Assembly (NCBI RefSeq): GCF_014235185.1
Contig: NZ_CP060131.1
Span: 5,587,501 to 5,651,500 of the forward strand
DNA length: 64,000 nt
Reading direction: 5' to 3'
Source: Pseudonocardia petroleophila
Lineage (GTDB): Bacteria; Actinomycetota; Actinomycetes; Mycobacteriales; Pseudonocardiaceae
The stretch's first letter is position 1, and each line of letters begins with the position of its first letter. A program made the position numbers and the translations under genes. Positions 51,199 to 59,340 of this stretch are shown in pieces. Under the pieces are notes generated by a model that ran no database searches, was not told the origin of the DNA, and saw nothing but the letters and a program-made list of their open reading frames with translations.

Positions 51199-51252
51199 AT
51201 GCACATCGCACCCCTCGCCCTCGACGCGGCCGTACCGCCGCGCGTCGGCTGA
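51199..51252 (+). CDS. Possible 17-residue leader peptide
   Basis: ATG 51199 opens a 17-codon frame ending at 51252 (MHIAPLALDAAVPPRVG). TAGTGT (51186-51191) is a TANNNT -10 that would put the RNA start at the ATG, so it could be a leaderless uORF. It is followed by an inverted repeat GAGCCAGG (51251-51258) and CCTGGCTC (51292-51299), then the ACT-like gene. No repeated codon indicates a specific amino acid. Tentative. Confidence 0.3.
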   Translation: MHIAPLALDAAVPPRVG

Positions 51253-51334
51253 GCCAGGTCGCCGGCGCGCAGCTCCCCCTCGTCTCCGAGGCCTGGCTCG
51301 GGTTCCCGACTCCCCTCGGACCCTGGAGCTCGAC

Positions 51335-51610
51335 ATGACCGTTCTGGACCACTCCCCCCGCACCACCTGGACGCCCCGCATCCCGCGTCGCCACGAGATC
51401 GTCACGACCGGCGGCATCGAGGGCGTCCTGCGCGTCGGTGACGCGCTGCGCGCCGGCGGCTACCCCGTCCGCGACTTCGCCGCCGACGTCCGTGACGGCG
51501 TCCCGTACAGCTCCGTCACCTGCACCGTCTCGCTGACCCGGGCCGAGGAGGCGTCGTTCGCCGACCGCCTCTGCACGCTGCTCGGCGTCGTCTCCGTGGA
51601 GCCCTGCTAG
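51335..51610 (+). CDS. Orphan ACT-like small protein
   Basis: 91 residues. After a polar N-terminus, the order GVLRVGDALRAGGYPVRDF, SSVTCTVSLTRAEEASFADRLCTLLGVVSVEP reads as the alpha-beta-beta-alpha-beta part of an ACT fold, like IlvM/IlvN small subunits, but no catalytic partner is adjacent. ATG 51335 has CTGGAG eight bases upstream. A possible leader peptide and hairpin precede it. It may sense an amino acid; unproven. Confidence 0.6.
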   Translation: MTVLDHSPRTTWTPRIPRRHEIVTTGGIEGVLRVGDALRAGGYPVRDFAADVRDGVPYSSVTCTVSLTRAEEASFADRLCTLLGVVSVEPC

Positions 51611-51885
51611 CCGGTCACGTTCTCCCGCAGCCGGTCGAGCAGGCCCGCCGGCACGGCGGTGTCGGCGTCGTCGAGGCCGGTGCGCAGGCGGGCGTCGAAC
51701 GCCACCGCGGCGTCGCGCAGGCGCAGGAACGCGGCCCGCCCCTCCCCGGTCAGCTCCACGACGTGCACGCGGCGGGTCGCGGCGGCGGGTGAGCAGGCCG
51801 TCGCGCTCCATCGCGTCGAGGTGGTCGGTGAGCGTGGCGCCCTCGGTGCCGGCGGCCGCAGGGAGCGCCCGCTGGTCGGCGACGG
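51607..51885 (-). pseudogene. Decayed MarR-family regulator
   Basis: In one minus-strand frame the downstream part reads RRVHVVELTGEGRAAFLRLRD and continues as a normal MarR C-terminus. The wing/recognition-helix segment ATLTDHLDAMERDGLLTRR is in another frame just upstream. Restoring the usual DRR before VHVVELT needs about 8 missing bases near 51783, so a frameshifting deletion is likely. The N-terminal helices are absent as well. The remnant sits between the ACT-like and acyl-CoA dehydrogenase genes. Confidence 0.72.
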
Positions 51886-51975
51886 GAGGTGCAGGCCGGT
51901 CGGGGGGACGGGGGAAGCCGGCACCGCCGGATCCTCTCCCCGTCCCACCGTTCGACGTCCCACGTTCCCGGACCG

Positions 51976-53733
51976 TCAGAGGATCTCCGGGCGCACGTCG
52001 AGCGTGGTGCGGTCGAGGCTCTCCAGCAGCGCGAACTGCGGGCCGGTGCGGGGGAGCTCGTGGCGCAGGAAGTAGCGGGCGGCGGCGCGCTTGCCGTCGG
52101 CGAAGTCGCCCTCGCGCTCCCCCACCGCCACCAGCTGCTCCAGCCAGATCCAGGCGACGACGACGTGCCCGACCGCCTCCAGGTAGGTCGAGGAGTTGGC
52201 CAGCGTGACGGCCGGGTCGTCGGCGGCCCACAGCGCGGCGGTGACCTCCGCGGTGCGGGTGGCGGCGGCCCCGACGGCGTCGGCCTCGGCGGTGAGCCCC
52301 GCGGCGCGGGCCCGCTCGACGCCCGCGCCGATCGTGTCGAGCAGCAGCCGCAGGCCGGCCCCGTCGTGCAGCACGACCTTGCGGCCGAGCAGGTCGAGGC
52401 CCTGGATGCCGTGCGTGCCCTCGTGGATCATGTTGAGCCGGTTGTCGCGCCAGAACTGCTCCACCGCGTACTCGCGGGTGTAGCCGTAGCCGCCGTGCAC
52501 CTGGATCGCGAGGTCGTTGGCCGCGAGGCACCACTGCGACGGCCAGCTCTTGGCGATCGGGGTGAGCGTGTCGAGCAGCAGGTGCGCGCGGGCCCGGTCC
52601 TTCTCGGTCGCCGCCGTCCGCTCGTCGTCGAGCAGGCGGGCGCAGTAGAGGATCAGTGCGACCGCGCCCTCGGCGTAGGACTTCTGCGCGAGCAGCATCC
52701 GGGCGACGTCGGGGTGCTCGACGATCGTCGCGGGCCGCCCGTCGCGGCGGCCCTGCACGCGGGTGCGCGCGTAGTCCAGGGCGTGCAGGTAGCCGGTGTA
52801 GCCCAGCGCCGCCGCGTTGCCCCCGACGCCGACGCGCGCCTCGTTCATCATGTGGAACATCAGCGCGAGGCCCTTGCCCCGCTCCCCCACGAGGTACCCG
52901 ACGGCCCCGGCCTCGCCGTCCGGCGTGTGCTTGCCCTCGCCGAAGTTGAGCAGCGTGTTGACGGTGCCGCGGAACCCCATCTTGTGGTTGACGCCCGCGA
53001 GCACGACGTCGTTGCGCTGCCCGTCGGGCAGGACCTTGGGCACGATGAACAGCGAGATGCCCTTCACCCCGGCCGGCCCCCCGGGGATCTTGGCCAGCAC
53101 CAGGTGCACGATGTTCTCGGACAGGTCGTGGTCGCCACCGGAGATCCACATCTTGTTGCCGCGCAGGCGGTAGGTGCCGTCGTCCCGGGGCTCCGCGCGG
53201 GTGGTGATGTCGGCCAGCGACGACCCCGCCTGCGGCTCCGACAGGCACATCGTCCCGAAGAACCGGCCCTCCACCATCGGGCCCACCCACGTCTCGACCT
53301 GCTCCGGGGAGCCGTGCGCGAGCAGCAGGTTGGCGTTGGCGATCGTCAGGAACGGGTAGGCCGACGTGCCCACGTTGGCCGCCTGGAACCACAGGAAGCA
53401 GGCCTGCGCCACGGTCTGCGGCAGCTGCATCCCGCCGACCGACTCGTCCATCCCCGCCGACAGGATCCCGGTGGCGGCGAACGCCTCCAGCGCCTTCGCC
53501 ACCTCGGGGATCATGTGCACGCGCTCCCCGTCGAACTCGGGCTCGGCGAGGTCGGCGGCCCGGTTGTGCGGGGCGAACTGCTCGGTGGCCACCTGCTCGG
53601 AGAGGTCCAGCACGGCGTCGAACGTCTCGCGGGAGTGCTCGGCGAACCGCTCGCGGGAGGTCAGCGCGCCGACGTCGAGCCAGTCGTGGAGCAGGAAGTC
53701 GAGGTCGCGGCGGGACAGCAGCAGAGAGCGCAC
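51976..53733 (-). CDS. Acyl-CoA dehydrogenase, FadE5-like
   Basis: 585-residue FAD flavoprotein for the first step of fatty-acid beta-oxidation. It has the extended architecture of the FadE5 branch (extra N-terminal region and C-terminal extension). Visible are MCLSEPQAGSSLADITT (FAD contact), GNKMWISGGDHD, HKMGFRGT, QVHGGYGYTREYAVEQFWRDNRL, and HEGTHGIQGLDLLGRK with the likely catalytic Glu. ATG 53733; 22-bp-period repeats lie in its upstream region. A broken MarR gene follows it. Confidence 0.93.
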   Translation of the reverse strand: MRSLLLSRRDLDFLLHDWLDVGALTSRERFAEHSRETFDAVLDLSEQVATEQFAPHNRAADLAEPEFDGERVHMIPEVAKALEAFAATGILSAGMDESVGGMQLPQTVAQACFLWFQAANVGTSAYPFLTIANANLLLAHGSPEQVETWVGPMVEGRFFGTMCLSEPQAGSSLADITTRAEPRDDGTYRLRGNKMWISGGDHDLSENIVHLVLAKIPGGPAGVKGISLFIVPKVLPDGQRNDVVLAGVNHKMGFRGTVNTLLNFGEGKHTPDGEAGAVGYLVGERGKGLALMFHMMNEARVGVGGNAAALGYTGYLHALDYARTRVQGRRDGRPATIVEHPDVARMLLAQKSYAEGAVALILYCARLLDDERTAATEKDRARAHLLLDTLTPIAKSWPSQWCLAANDLAIQVHGGYGYTREYAVEQFWRDNRLNMIHEGTHGIQGLDLLGRKVVLHDGAGLRLLLDTIGAGVERARAAGLTAEADAVGAAATRTAEVTAALWAADDPAVTLANSSTYLEAVGHVVVAWIWLEQLVAVGEREGDFADGKRAAARYFLRHELPRTGPQFALLESLDRTTLDVRPEIL

Positions 53734-53813
53734 GCCCCGAGGCTAACCCGCGAGTTTGCCGTGGGTGAACGTCGTGTTGTCCGTCGGCGCACGGCCGGGG
53801 CCGTGCGTCGGCC

Positions 53814-53868
53814 GACTCGCCGGGCGGGGATGGACGACTCGCCGGGCGCCGTCGGCAGACTCGCCGGG
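53814..53868. repeat. Three 22-bp-spaced GACTCGCCGGG repeats
   Basis: GACTCGCCGGG occurs at 53814-53824, 53836-53846 and 53858-53868, exactly 22 bp apart, upstream of the acyl-CoA dehydrogenase and after the fprA-like stop. The 11-bp linkers differ. The even two-turn period would place copies on one DNA face. Confidence 0.75.
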
Positions 53869-53887
53869 TGGGGGTGGCGGGGTCGGG

Positions 53888-55231
53888 TCAGGGTGCGCTG
53901 GCGCCGTGCGCCGCGTCGAGCATCTCCGCCAGCTCCGCGACCTTGACGCGCTCGGCGCCGCGCAGGCCGCCGCGGCGGACCTCCTCGGCGTCGAGGCGCA
54001 GCCACGACGTCCAGTCGACCGGGCGGACGCCGTGGGCGGCCAGCGCCGCCCGCAGGGCGTCGGGCTCGGGGTGGGCGGGGGCCGGGAGCGAGGGCAGGTC
54101 GGCCAGCAGCGCCGCGACCGTCTCCTGCGCGTCGCCCTTGTTCGTGCCGATGACGCCGGTCGGGCCGCGCTTGATCCAGCCCGTGACGTACGCGCCGGGC
54201 ACCGGGACGCCGTCGGCGACGACCCGCCCGCCCTCGTTGGGGACGGTGCCGGTGGCCTCGTCGAACGGCAGGCCGGGGATCGGCTCGCCCGCGTAGCCGA
54301 TGGCGCGCACGACCAGCCCGACGTCGAGGGTCTCCTCCTCGCCGGTGCCCACGACCCGCCCGGAGGCGTCGATCGCGGTGCGCTCCACGACGATCCCGGA
54401 GACCCGGCCGTCGCCGAGCAGCCGGACCGGGGACCGCAGGAAGCGCAGGTGGATGCGGCGCGGGGCGTCGCCGACGGGGCGGTCGACCCATTCGGTCAGC
54501 ATCCCGAGGTTCTGCTTCTGCCGCCGGTCCTCCGGCTCGTCGACGCCCGCGGCGAGCAGCCCGTCGTCGTGCACCACGACCTGCGCGTCGGCAAGGTCGC
54601 CGATCTGGCGCAGCTCCGCCGGGGTGAACCGGACGTGCTGCGGGCCGCGGCGGATCAGGACGTGCACGTCGCGGACGGCGCTGGAGCGCAGCGCGTCGAG
54701 GACCGGGCCGGGGACGTCGGTGGCGGCCATCTCCTCCGCCGACTTCGCCAGCACGCGGGCGACGTCGAGCGCCACGTTGCCCGCCCCGACGACGGCGACG
54801 CCGGGGTGGTCGAGCGCCGGGTCGAGCCCGGTGAAGTCGGGGTGCCCGCAGTACCAGCTGACGAACTCCCCCGACCCGTACGAGCCCGCGAGCTCCTCCC
54901 CCGGCACGCCGAGGTCGCGGTCGAGCGAGGACCCGGTGGCGTGCACGATCGCGTGGAAGTGGGTGCGCAGCTCGTCGAGCGGGATGCCGCCCTCGCCGAT
55001 CCGGACCCCGCCGAGGAACTCGACGTCGGCCGGGTCGAACGGCTTCTGCAGCACCCGGATCACCGACTTCATCTTCACGTGGTCGGGCGCCACGCCGTAG
55101 CGGACGAGGCCGTACGGCGCGGGCAGCCGGTCGAGCACCTCGATGCTCACCGGGTCCCCCGACGTCAGCAGCGCCGCCGCCGCGTAGAGCCCCGACGGGC
55201 CGGCCCCGATCACCGCGACGCGGTAGTTCAC
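53888..55231 (-). CDS. fprA: FprA-type NADPH-ferredoxin reductase (FAD)
   Basis: 447-residue adrenodoxin-reductase-like flavoprotein moving electrons from NADPH to ferredoxin for P450s or similar partners. FAD motif VAVIGAGPSGLYAAAALL near the N-terminus, YGLVRYGVAPDH, NADPH motif VAVVGAGNVALDVARVLA, and the C-terminal GWIKRGPTGVIGTNKGDAQET are all typical of FprA (Rv3106). GTG 55231 has GGAGGA upstream and overlaps the enoyl-CoA hydratase stop (GTGA), so the two are coupled. Confidence 0.93.
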   Translation of the reverse strand: MNYRVAVIGAGPSGLYAAAALLTSGDPVSIEVLDRLPAPYGLVRYGVAPDHVKMKSVIRVLQKPFDPADVEFLGGVRIGEGGIPLDELRTHFHAIVHATGSSLDRDLGVPGEELAGSYGSGEFVSWYCGHPDFTGLDPALDHPGVAVVGAGNVALDVARVLAKSAEEMAATDVPGPVLDALRSSAVRDVHVLIRRGPQHVRFTPAELRQIGDLADAQVVVHDDGLLAAGVDEPEDRRQKQNLGMLTEWVDRPVGDAPRRIHLRFLRSPVRLLGDGRVSGIVVERTAIDASGRVVGTGEEETLDVGLVVRAIGYAGEPIPGLPFDEATGTVPNEGGRVVADGVPVPGAYVTGWIKRGPTGVIGTNKGDAQETVAALLADLPSLPAPAHPEPDALRAALAAHGVRPVDWTSWLRLDAEEVRRGGLRGAERVKVAELAEMLDAAHGASAP

Positions 55232-56004
55232 GACTCCTCCAGTGGCAGGAAGCGCGGCGCCCGCTTCTCGACGAACGACGCCACCCCCTCGCGCAGGTCC
55301 GGGCCGCCGATGAAGCGGTCGACGTGGGTGAACGAGCTCTCCAGCGCCTCCTCGTAGGTGGAGTCGGCGGCCTCGCGCAGCTGGGCGGCGATCACGGCGA
55401 CGGCGCGCGGGGCGCAGTGCCGGGCCAGGTCGCGGGCGTAGGCCTGGGCGGCGGCCAGTACCTCGTCGCGCGGGACGACCCGGCTGACCAGCCCGAGCCG
55501 GTGCGCCTCGGCCGCGTCGAACACCCGGGCGGAGATCAGCAGGTCGGTGGCGTGCTCGGTGCCGATCATCCGCGTGAGCGTCCACGCGATCCCGTACTCC
55601 GCGACGAGCCCGCGGCGGGCGAACGCGGTGGTGAACCGGGCGGAGTCGGCGGCGAAGCGGACGTGGCAGAACAGCGCCTGCACCAGCCCGACGCCCGCGC
55701 AGGCCCCGTTGATCGCGGCGATCAGCGGTTTCGGGAAGTTCCGCGGCACCTCGACCGACTTGTGCGGCAGCACCGCGCCGTCCTGCGACAGGCCGTCGAG
55801 GCGGCCCATGTCGGCGCCGGGGCAGAACGTCGACCCCGCCCCGGTGACGACGACCGCCCGCACGGCCGGGTCGGCTGCGGCCGCGGTGAGGTGGCCGTAG
55901 TAGGCGTCCTCGAGGTCCTCACCCCAGCCGTTGCGCCGCTCCGGGTGGTTGAACGTCAGGGTGCGGACGCCGGCGTCGTCGGTGTCGGCCAGCACGGACT
56001 CCAT
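55228..56004 (-). CDS. Enoyl-CoA hydratase/isomerase family protein
   Basis: 258-residue crotonase-fold enzyme. Oxyanion-hole segments FCPGADMGRLDG and INGACAGVGL are clear, and RRGLVAEYGIAWTLTRMIG holds a likely catalytic Glu. Actual reaction (hydration, isomerisation or other) cannot be decided. Cotranscribed with fprA. Divergent from the DICT protein gene, with a 14-bp palindrome CGTTCGGCCGAACG (56032-56045) in the 75-nt spacer. Confidence 0.9.
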   Translation of the reverse strand: MESVLADTDDAGVRTLTFNHPERRNGWGEDLEDAYYGHLTAAAADPAVRAVVVTGAGSTFCPGADMGRLDGLSQDGAVLPHKSVEVPRNFPKPLIAAINGACAGVGLVQALFCHVRFAADSARFTTAFARRGLVAEYGIAWTLTRMIGTEHATDLLISARVFDAAEAHRLGLVSRVVPRDEVLAAAQAYARDLARHCAPRAVAVIAAQLREAADSTYEEALESSFTHVDRFIGGPDLREGVASFVEKRAPRFLPLEES

Positions 56005-56031
56005 GGGACGACCCTAACGGTCGAGTCCAAC

Positions 56032-56045
56032 CGTTCGGCCGAACG
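56032..56045. promoter_or_regulatory. Palindrome in enoyl-CoA hydratase / DICT spacer
   Basis: CGTTCGGCCGAACG is a perfect 14-bp palindrome centred between divergent starts at 56004 and 56080. It is a candidate operator for a dimeric repressor such as a TetR-type regulator; none is encoded next to it. Confidence 0.5.
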
Positions 56046-56079
56046 AGCACCGGTAATCGTGGGGCTACCCTCCGGCGTC

Positions 56080-57165
56080 ATGGCGCTCCCCGACGGAACG
56101 GTCCTGAGCAAGCGGGTGCTCGTCGAGCTCTCGCACGCCATCGAGCGGTTCGCGCTGGCCGCCGAACCGGGTGCCCCGCTCGTCGTCATCGCGATGTTCC
56201 AGCGCCTGTCCTACTTCCGGCGCGAGACCGACGTCTACACCGAGATCGCCGCGCGCAGCTCGGTCACCCTCGTCGGGCTCGTCGAGGACTTCCCGCCCGC
56301 GCTGCCGCCCGGCGTCCGCCACGTCCTGCTCGCCGAGGACGAGGAGCTGGCCCGCGAGTGGAGCGTCACGGTGCTCAGCCCGAACGGCGGGGCGACGCTC
56401 GTCGCGATCGACCAGGAGCGGGTCGACGCGGGCGCCCACACGCTGGAGGAGGGGCGCCGGTTCCGCGGGTACTGGTCCTTCGTCCGGGCCGACGCCTATC
56501 GCGAGGTGCTGCGGCTGCGGGCGCGGCTGACCCTGCCCGCCGAGACCGTCGAGGCCGTCGACGAGGTGCTGCACGCCGTGCTCGCCGCGCCGGAGCCGCG
56601 CCACCAGGACCGCTGGAACGTGCCGCTGCGCTTCCTGGCCGACCGCGTCGACGCCGGGGTCCGCGAGCGCGCGGGCCTGCAGAACCGGCTCGACTCGGCC
56701 GTCGGCCACCACGACGACGTCGCCGAGCGCGACCCCCGCACCGGCCTGCACACCGAGAGGTTCCTGGCCCGCTGGACCGCGGGGCTCGGCGCCGGGCTCC
56801 CCGTCGGACTGGTGCTGCTGCGGGTGCCGGGCGTGGCGGCGCTGCGCGCGAAGTACGGCCTGCGGGCCGAGCTGGCCGCGCTCACGGGCATCGCCGGCGG
56901 CGTCCAGGAGCTGCTCACCCCGACCGACCGCGTGGTGCGGCTGGGCCGGGAGGACTTCCTGCTGGTGCTGCCGTCCTGGCGCGAGGAGGACGTCCTCGGC
57001 CTGTGCGACCAGGTGTGCACCCGGGTGTCGGGCCTGGACCAGCAGTACCCGTTCGTCGCCCTGCCCGCCACGGCCGCCGCCACGGTCACGCGCGAGCGCC
57101 CGCTGCCCGTCGACCGCCTCGTCGCCCAGGTCGAGGGCGGGCGGCGGGTGAGCCTGCTCGTGTAG
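56080..57165 (+). CDS. DICT-domain sensor with degenerate GGDEF
   Basis: 361 residues. The N-terminal DICT sensory domain (about 1-175) has LSHAIERFALAAEPGAPLVVIAMFQRLSYFRRE and later RGYWSFVRADAYREV. The C-terminal GGDEF-like domain (about 220-361) carries RDPRTGLHTERF but GREDF in place of GGDEF, so diguanylate cyclase activity is doubtful; it may bind nucleotide as a sensor. DICT domains accompany light- or redox-signalling proteins. ATG 56080 chosen. Confidence 0.85.
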   Translation: MALPDGTVLSKRVLVELSHAIERFALAAEPGAPLVVIAMFQRLSYFRRETDVYTEIAARSSVTLVGLVEDFPPALPPGVRHVLLAEDEELAREWSVTVLSPNGGATLVAIDQERVDAGAHTLEEGRRFRGYWSFVRADAYREVLRLRARLTLPAETVEAVDEVLHAVLAAPEPRHQDRWNVPLRFLADRVDAGVRERAGLQNRLDSAVGHHDDVAERDPRTGLHTERFLARWTAGLGAGLPVGLVLLRVPGVAALRAKYGLRAELAALTGIAGGVQELLTPTDRVVRLGREDFLLVLPSWREEDVLGLCDQVCTRVSGLDQQYPFVALPATAAATVTRERPLPVDRLVAQVEGGRRVSLLV

Positions 57166-57170
57166 CGGGC

Positions 57171-58124
57171 TCAGGCCGGGACGCCCCGGAACGTGCGGCG
57201 GTAGTCCACCGGCGCGACGCCGACGACCCTGCGGAAGTGGTGGCGCAGCAGCGCACCGGTGCCGAACCCGCAGCGGGCCGCCACGTCGTCGACGCCGAGG
57301 GTGGTGTCCTCCAGCAGCCGCTGCGCGAGCAGCACGCGCTGCAGGGTGAGCCAGCGGTGCGGGGTGGTGCCGGTCTCGGCGACGAAGCGGCGGGCGAAGC
57401 TGCGGTCCGACATCCGGGCGCGCCGGGCCAGGTCCGACACCGAGTGCTCGTCGTCGAGGTGCTCGAGCACCCAGTCCAGCACCGGCGCGAGGCCGTCGGC
57501 GGTGCACTCCGGGATCGGCTGCTCGACGAACTGGCGCTGCCCGCCGTCGCGCTGCGGCGCCACCACCATCCGGCGCGCGATGGTGTTGACCACCGCGCTG
57601 CCCAGCTCCCGGCGCACGACGTGCAGGCAGGCGTCGATCCCGGCCGCCGTGCCGGCGCTGGTGATCACGTCGCCGTCGTCGACGTAGAGGACGTCGGGGT
57701 CGACGATCGCGCGCGGGAAGCGCTCCCGGAGCTCGTCGACGTGCAGCCAGTGCGTGGTGCACCGGCGACCGTCGAGCAGGCCGGCCGCGCCCAGCACGAA
57801 CGACCCCGAGCAGACGCTGAGGACCGTCGCGCCGGCCCCGGCGGCGGCGCGCACGGCGTCGAGGACGTCCGGGGCGAACTCGCGCTCGTGGGTGGCCGCG
57901 ATCGCCACGAGGTCGGCTCCGGCCAGCCCCTCCAGGCCGTGGTCGGGGGTCAGCGACGCCCCGACCCCCGTGCGCAGCGGCCGGCCCGCGACGGGCCCGC
58001 AGACCCGCAGGTCGATCGGGGGCAGGCCCTCGGCCGTGCGGTCGACGCCGAACACCTCGCAGAGCGTGGCGAACTCGAACATCGACACGGACGGCAGCAC
58101 GAGCGCGGCGACGGAACGGAGCAT
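57171..58124 (-). CDS. GlxA-type AraC regulator (DJ-1/PfpI + HTH)
   Basis: 317 residues. N-terminal DJ-1/PfpI glutaminase-like domain (about 4-175) with VLSVCSGSFVLGAAGLL, where the nucleophile-elbow Cys is kept. The C-terminal AraC-type double HTH is HSVSDLARRARMSDRSFARRFVAETGTTPHRWL and DDVAARCGFGTGALLRHHFRRVVGVAPVDYRR. ATG 58124, divergent from a 57-residue membrane protein gene 71 nt away; the spacer has a GCCAC-TG-GTGGC palindrome at about 58155-58166 that may be its operator. Confidence 0.92.
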   Translation of the reverse strand: MLRSVAALVLPSVSMFEFATLCEVFGVDRTAEGLPPIDLRVCGPVAGRPLRTGVGASLTPDHGLEGLAGADLVAIAATHEREFAPDVLDAVRAAAGAGATVLSVCSGSFVLGAAGLLDGRRCTTHWLHVDELRERFPRAIVDPDVLYVDDGDVITSAGTAAGIDACLHVVRRELGSAVVNTIARRMVVAPQRDGGQRQFVEQPIPECTADGLAPVLDWVLEHLDDEHSVSDLARRARMSDRSFARRFVAETGTTPHRWLTLQRVLLAQRLLEDTTLGVDDVAARCGFGTGALLRHHFRRVVGVAPVDYRRTFRGVPA

Positions 58125-58195
58125 GGCAGGATCTTATTCCTCATCGTCTCCTCTGCCACTGGTGGCGGCATCTTGCCGAGCGGAGACTTACTGCC

Positions 58196-58369
58196 ATGAC
58201 CACCGCACTCGTCGTCATCGTCCTCGTCGGCCTCGCCGTCTGGCTCTCCGCGGCCCGGCCCTCCCTGCCCCTCCCGGGGTCGTCCGTCGCCCCGGACTCC
58301 TACGACCGGGAGCGCCAGCTCGCCGAGCTGCGGGCCCTGTCCCGCTCGCGGGCCGACGTCCACCTGTGA
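58196..58369 (+). CDS. 57-residue single-pass membrane protein
   Basis: Begins MTTALVVIVLVGLAVWLSAA (one N-terminal membrane helix, about 4-21), followed by a Pro-rich turn and a charged helix SYDRERQLAELRALSRSRADVHL. No known family. It follows the GlxA-type regulator promoter on the opposite strand, and CGGAGA lies upstream. As the nearest divergent gene it is a possible target of that regulator. Confidence 0.6.
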   Translation: MTTALVVIVLVGLAVWLSAARPSLPLPGSSVAPDSYDRERQLAELRALSRSRADVHL

Positions 58370-58437
58370 CGTCTGTCAGTCCCCGGGGCTGACCCGGCCC
58401 ACTGCCGCGCCGCGGCCGGGCGCGGGACAGTACGTCC

Positions 58438-59340
58438 ATGACCGATGTTCTGGAGATCGACGGCGTGGGCCACCGCTACGGCGCGCACGTCGCACTGGAC
58501 GGGGTCGACCTGGCCGTCCGGGCCGGGGAGTGCGTCGCCCTCCTCGGCCCCAACGGCGCGGGCAAGACCACCCTGATCGGGCTCACGACCGGGCTGCTCG
58601 CCCGGCAGCGGGGGCGCGTCGCGGTGTGCGGGGGCGACCCCCGGCGCGCGGCCACCCGGCGCAGCCTCGGGGTCGTGCAGCAGACGATGGGCTTCCCGAG
58701 CACCGAGACCGTCGGCGAACTGGTGCGCGGTGCGGCGGTGCGGGCCGGTCGCCCGGCGGGCGCCGCGGCCCCCGTGCTCGCCGAGATCGGGATCGCCGAC
58801 CTGGCGCCGCGGCGCGCCCCGAAGCTCTCCGGCGGGCAGCGCCAGCGCGTCGGGCTGGCGATGGCGCTGGTGGGCGACCCGGCGCTGCTGCTGCTCGACG
58901 AGCCCACCGTCGGACTCGACGTCTCCGCGCGGCGCGCGTTCTGGAAGATCCTCGCCGGGCGCCGCGACGCGGGCGTCGGCATGGTGCTGACCACGCACAT
59001 CGTGGAGGAGGCCGCCGCGTTCGCCGACCGCGTGGTGGTGCTGCACCGCGGGCGGGTCGTCGCCGCCGACACCCCCGACGGCCTGACGTCGCGGCTCCCG
59101 GACCGCACCGTCACCGCCCGCACCTCCCTCGACGACCCGGCGCTGCGGGCGCTGCCCGGGGTGCGCACGGTCCGCCGCGACGGCGACCGCGTCCACGTCG
59201 GCACCGCCGCCCCCGAGGACCTGCTGCGCGAGTGGCTGGCGCTCGACCGCGGCCTGTCCGACCTGCGCGTCGATGGCGCGGGACTGGAGCAGGCCCTGGT
59301 CGCCCTGACCGGCGAGGACCTGGCGGAGGTGCCGGCGTGA
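58438..59340 (+). CDS. ABC transporter ATP-binding protein
   Basis: 300 residues, DrrA/NatA-like. Walker A GPNGAGKTT (about 37-45), signature LSGGQRQRVGLAMAL, Walker B LLLLDEPTVGLD and the H-loop TTHIVEE are intact, with an 80-residue C-terminal extension typical of exporters. First gene of a four-gene block whose members overlap by 4 nt: ATPase, permease, histidine kinase, response regulator. Confidence 0.95.
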   Translation: MTDVLEIDGVGHRYGAHVALDGVDLAVRAGECVALLGPNGAGKTTLIGLTTGLLARQRGRVAVCGGDPRRAATRRSLGVVQQTMGFPSTETVGELVRGAAVRAGRPAGAAAPVLAEIGIADLAPRRAPKLSGGQRQRVGLAMALVGDPALLLLDEPTVGLDVSARRAFWKILAGRRDAGVGMVLTTHIVEEAAAFADRVVVLHRGRVVAADTPDGLTSRLPDRTVTARTSLDDPALRALPGVRTVRRDGDRVHVGTAAPEDLLREWLALDRGLSDLRVDGAGLEQALVALTGEDLAEVPA

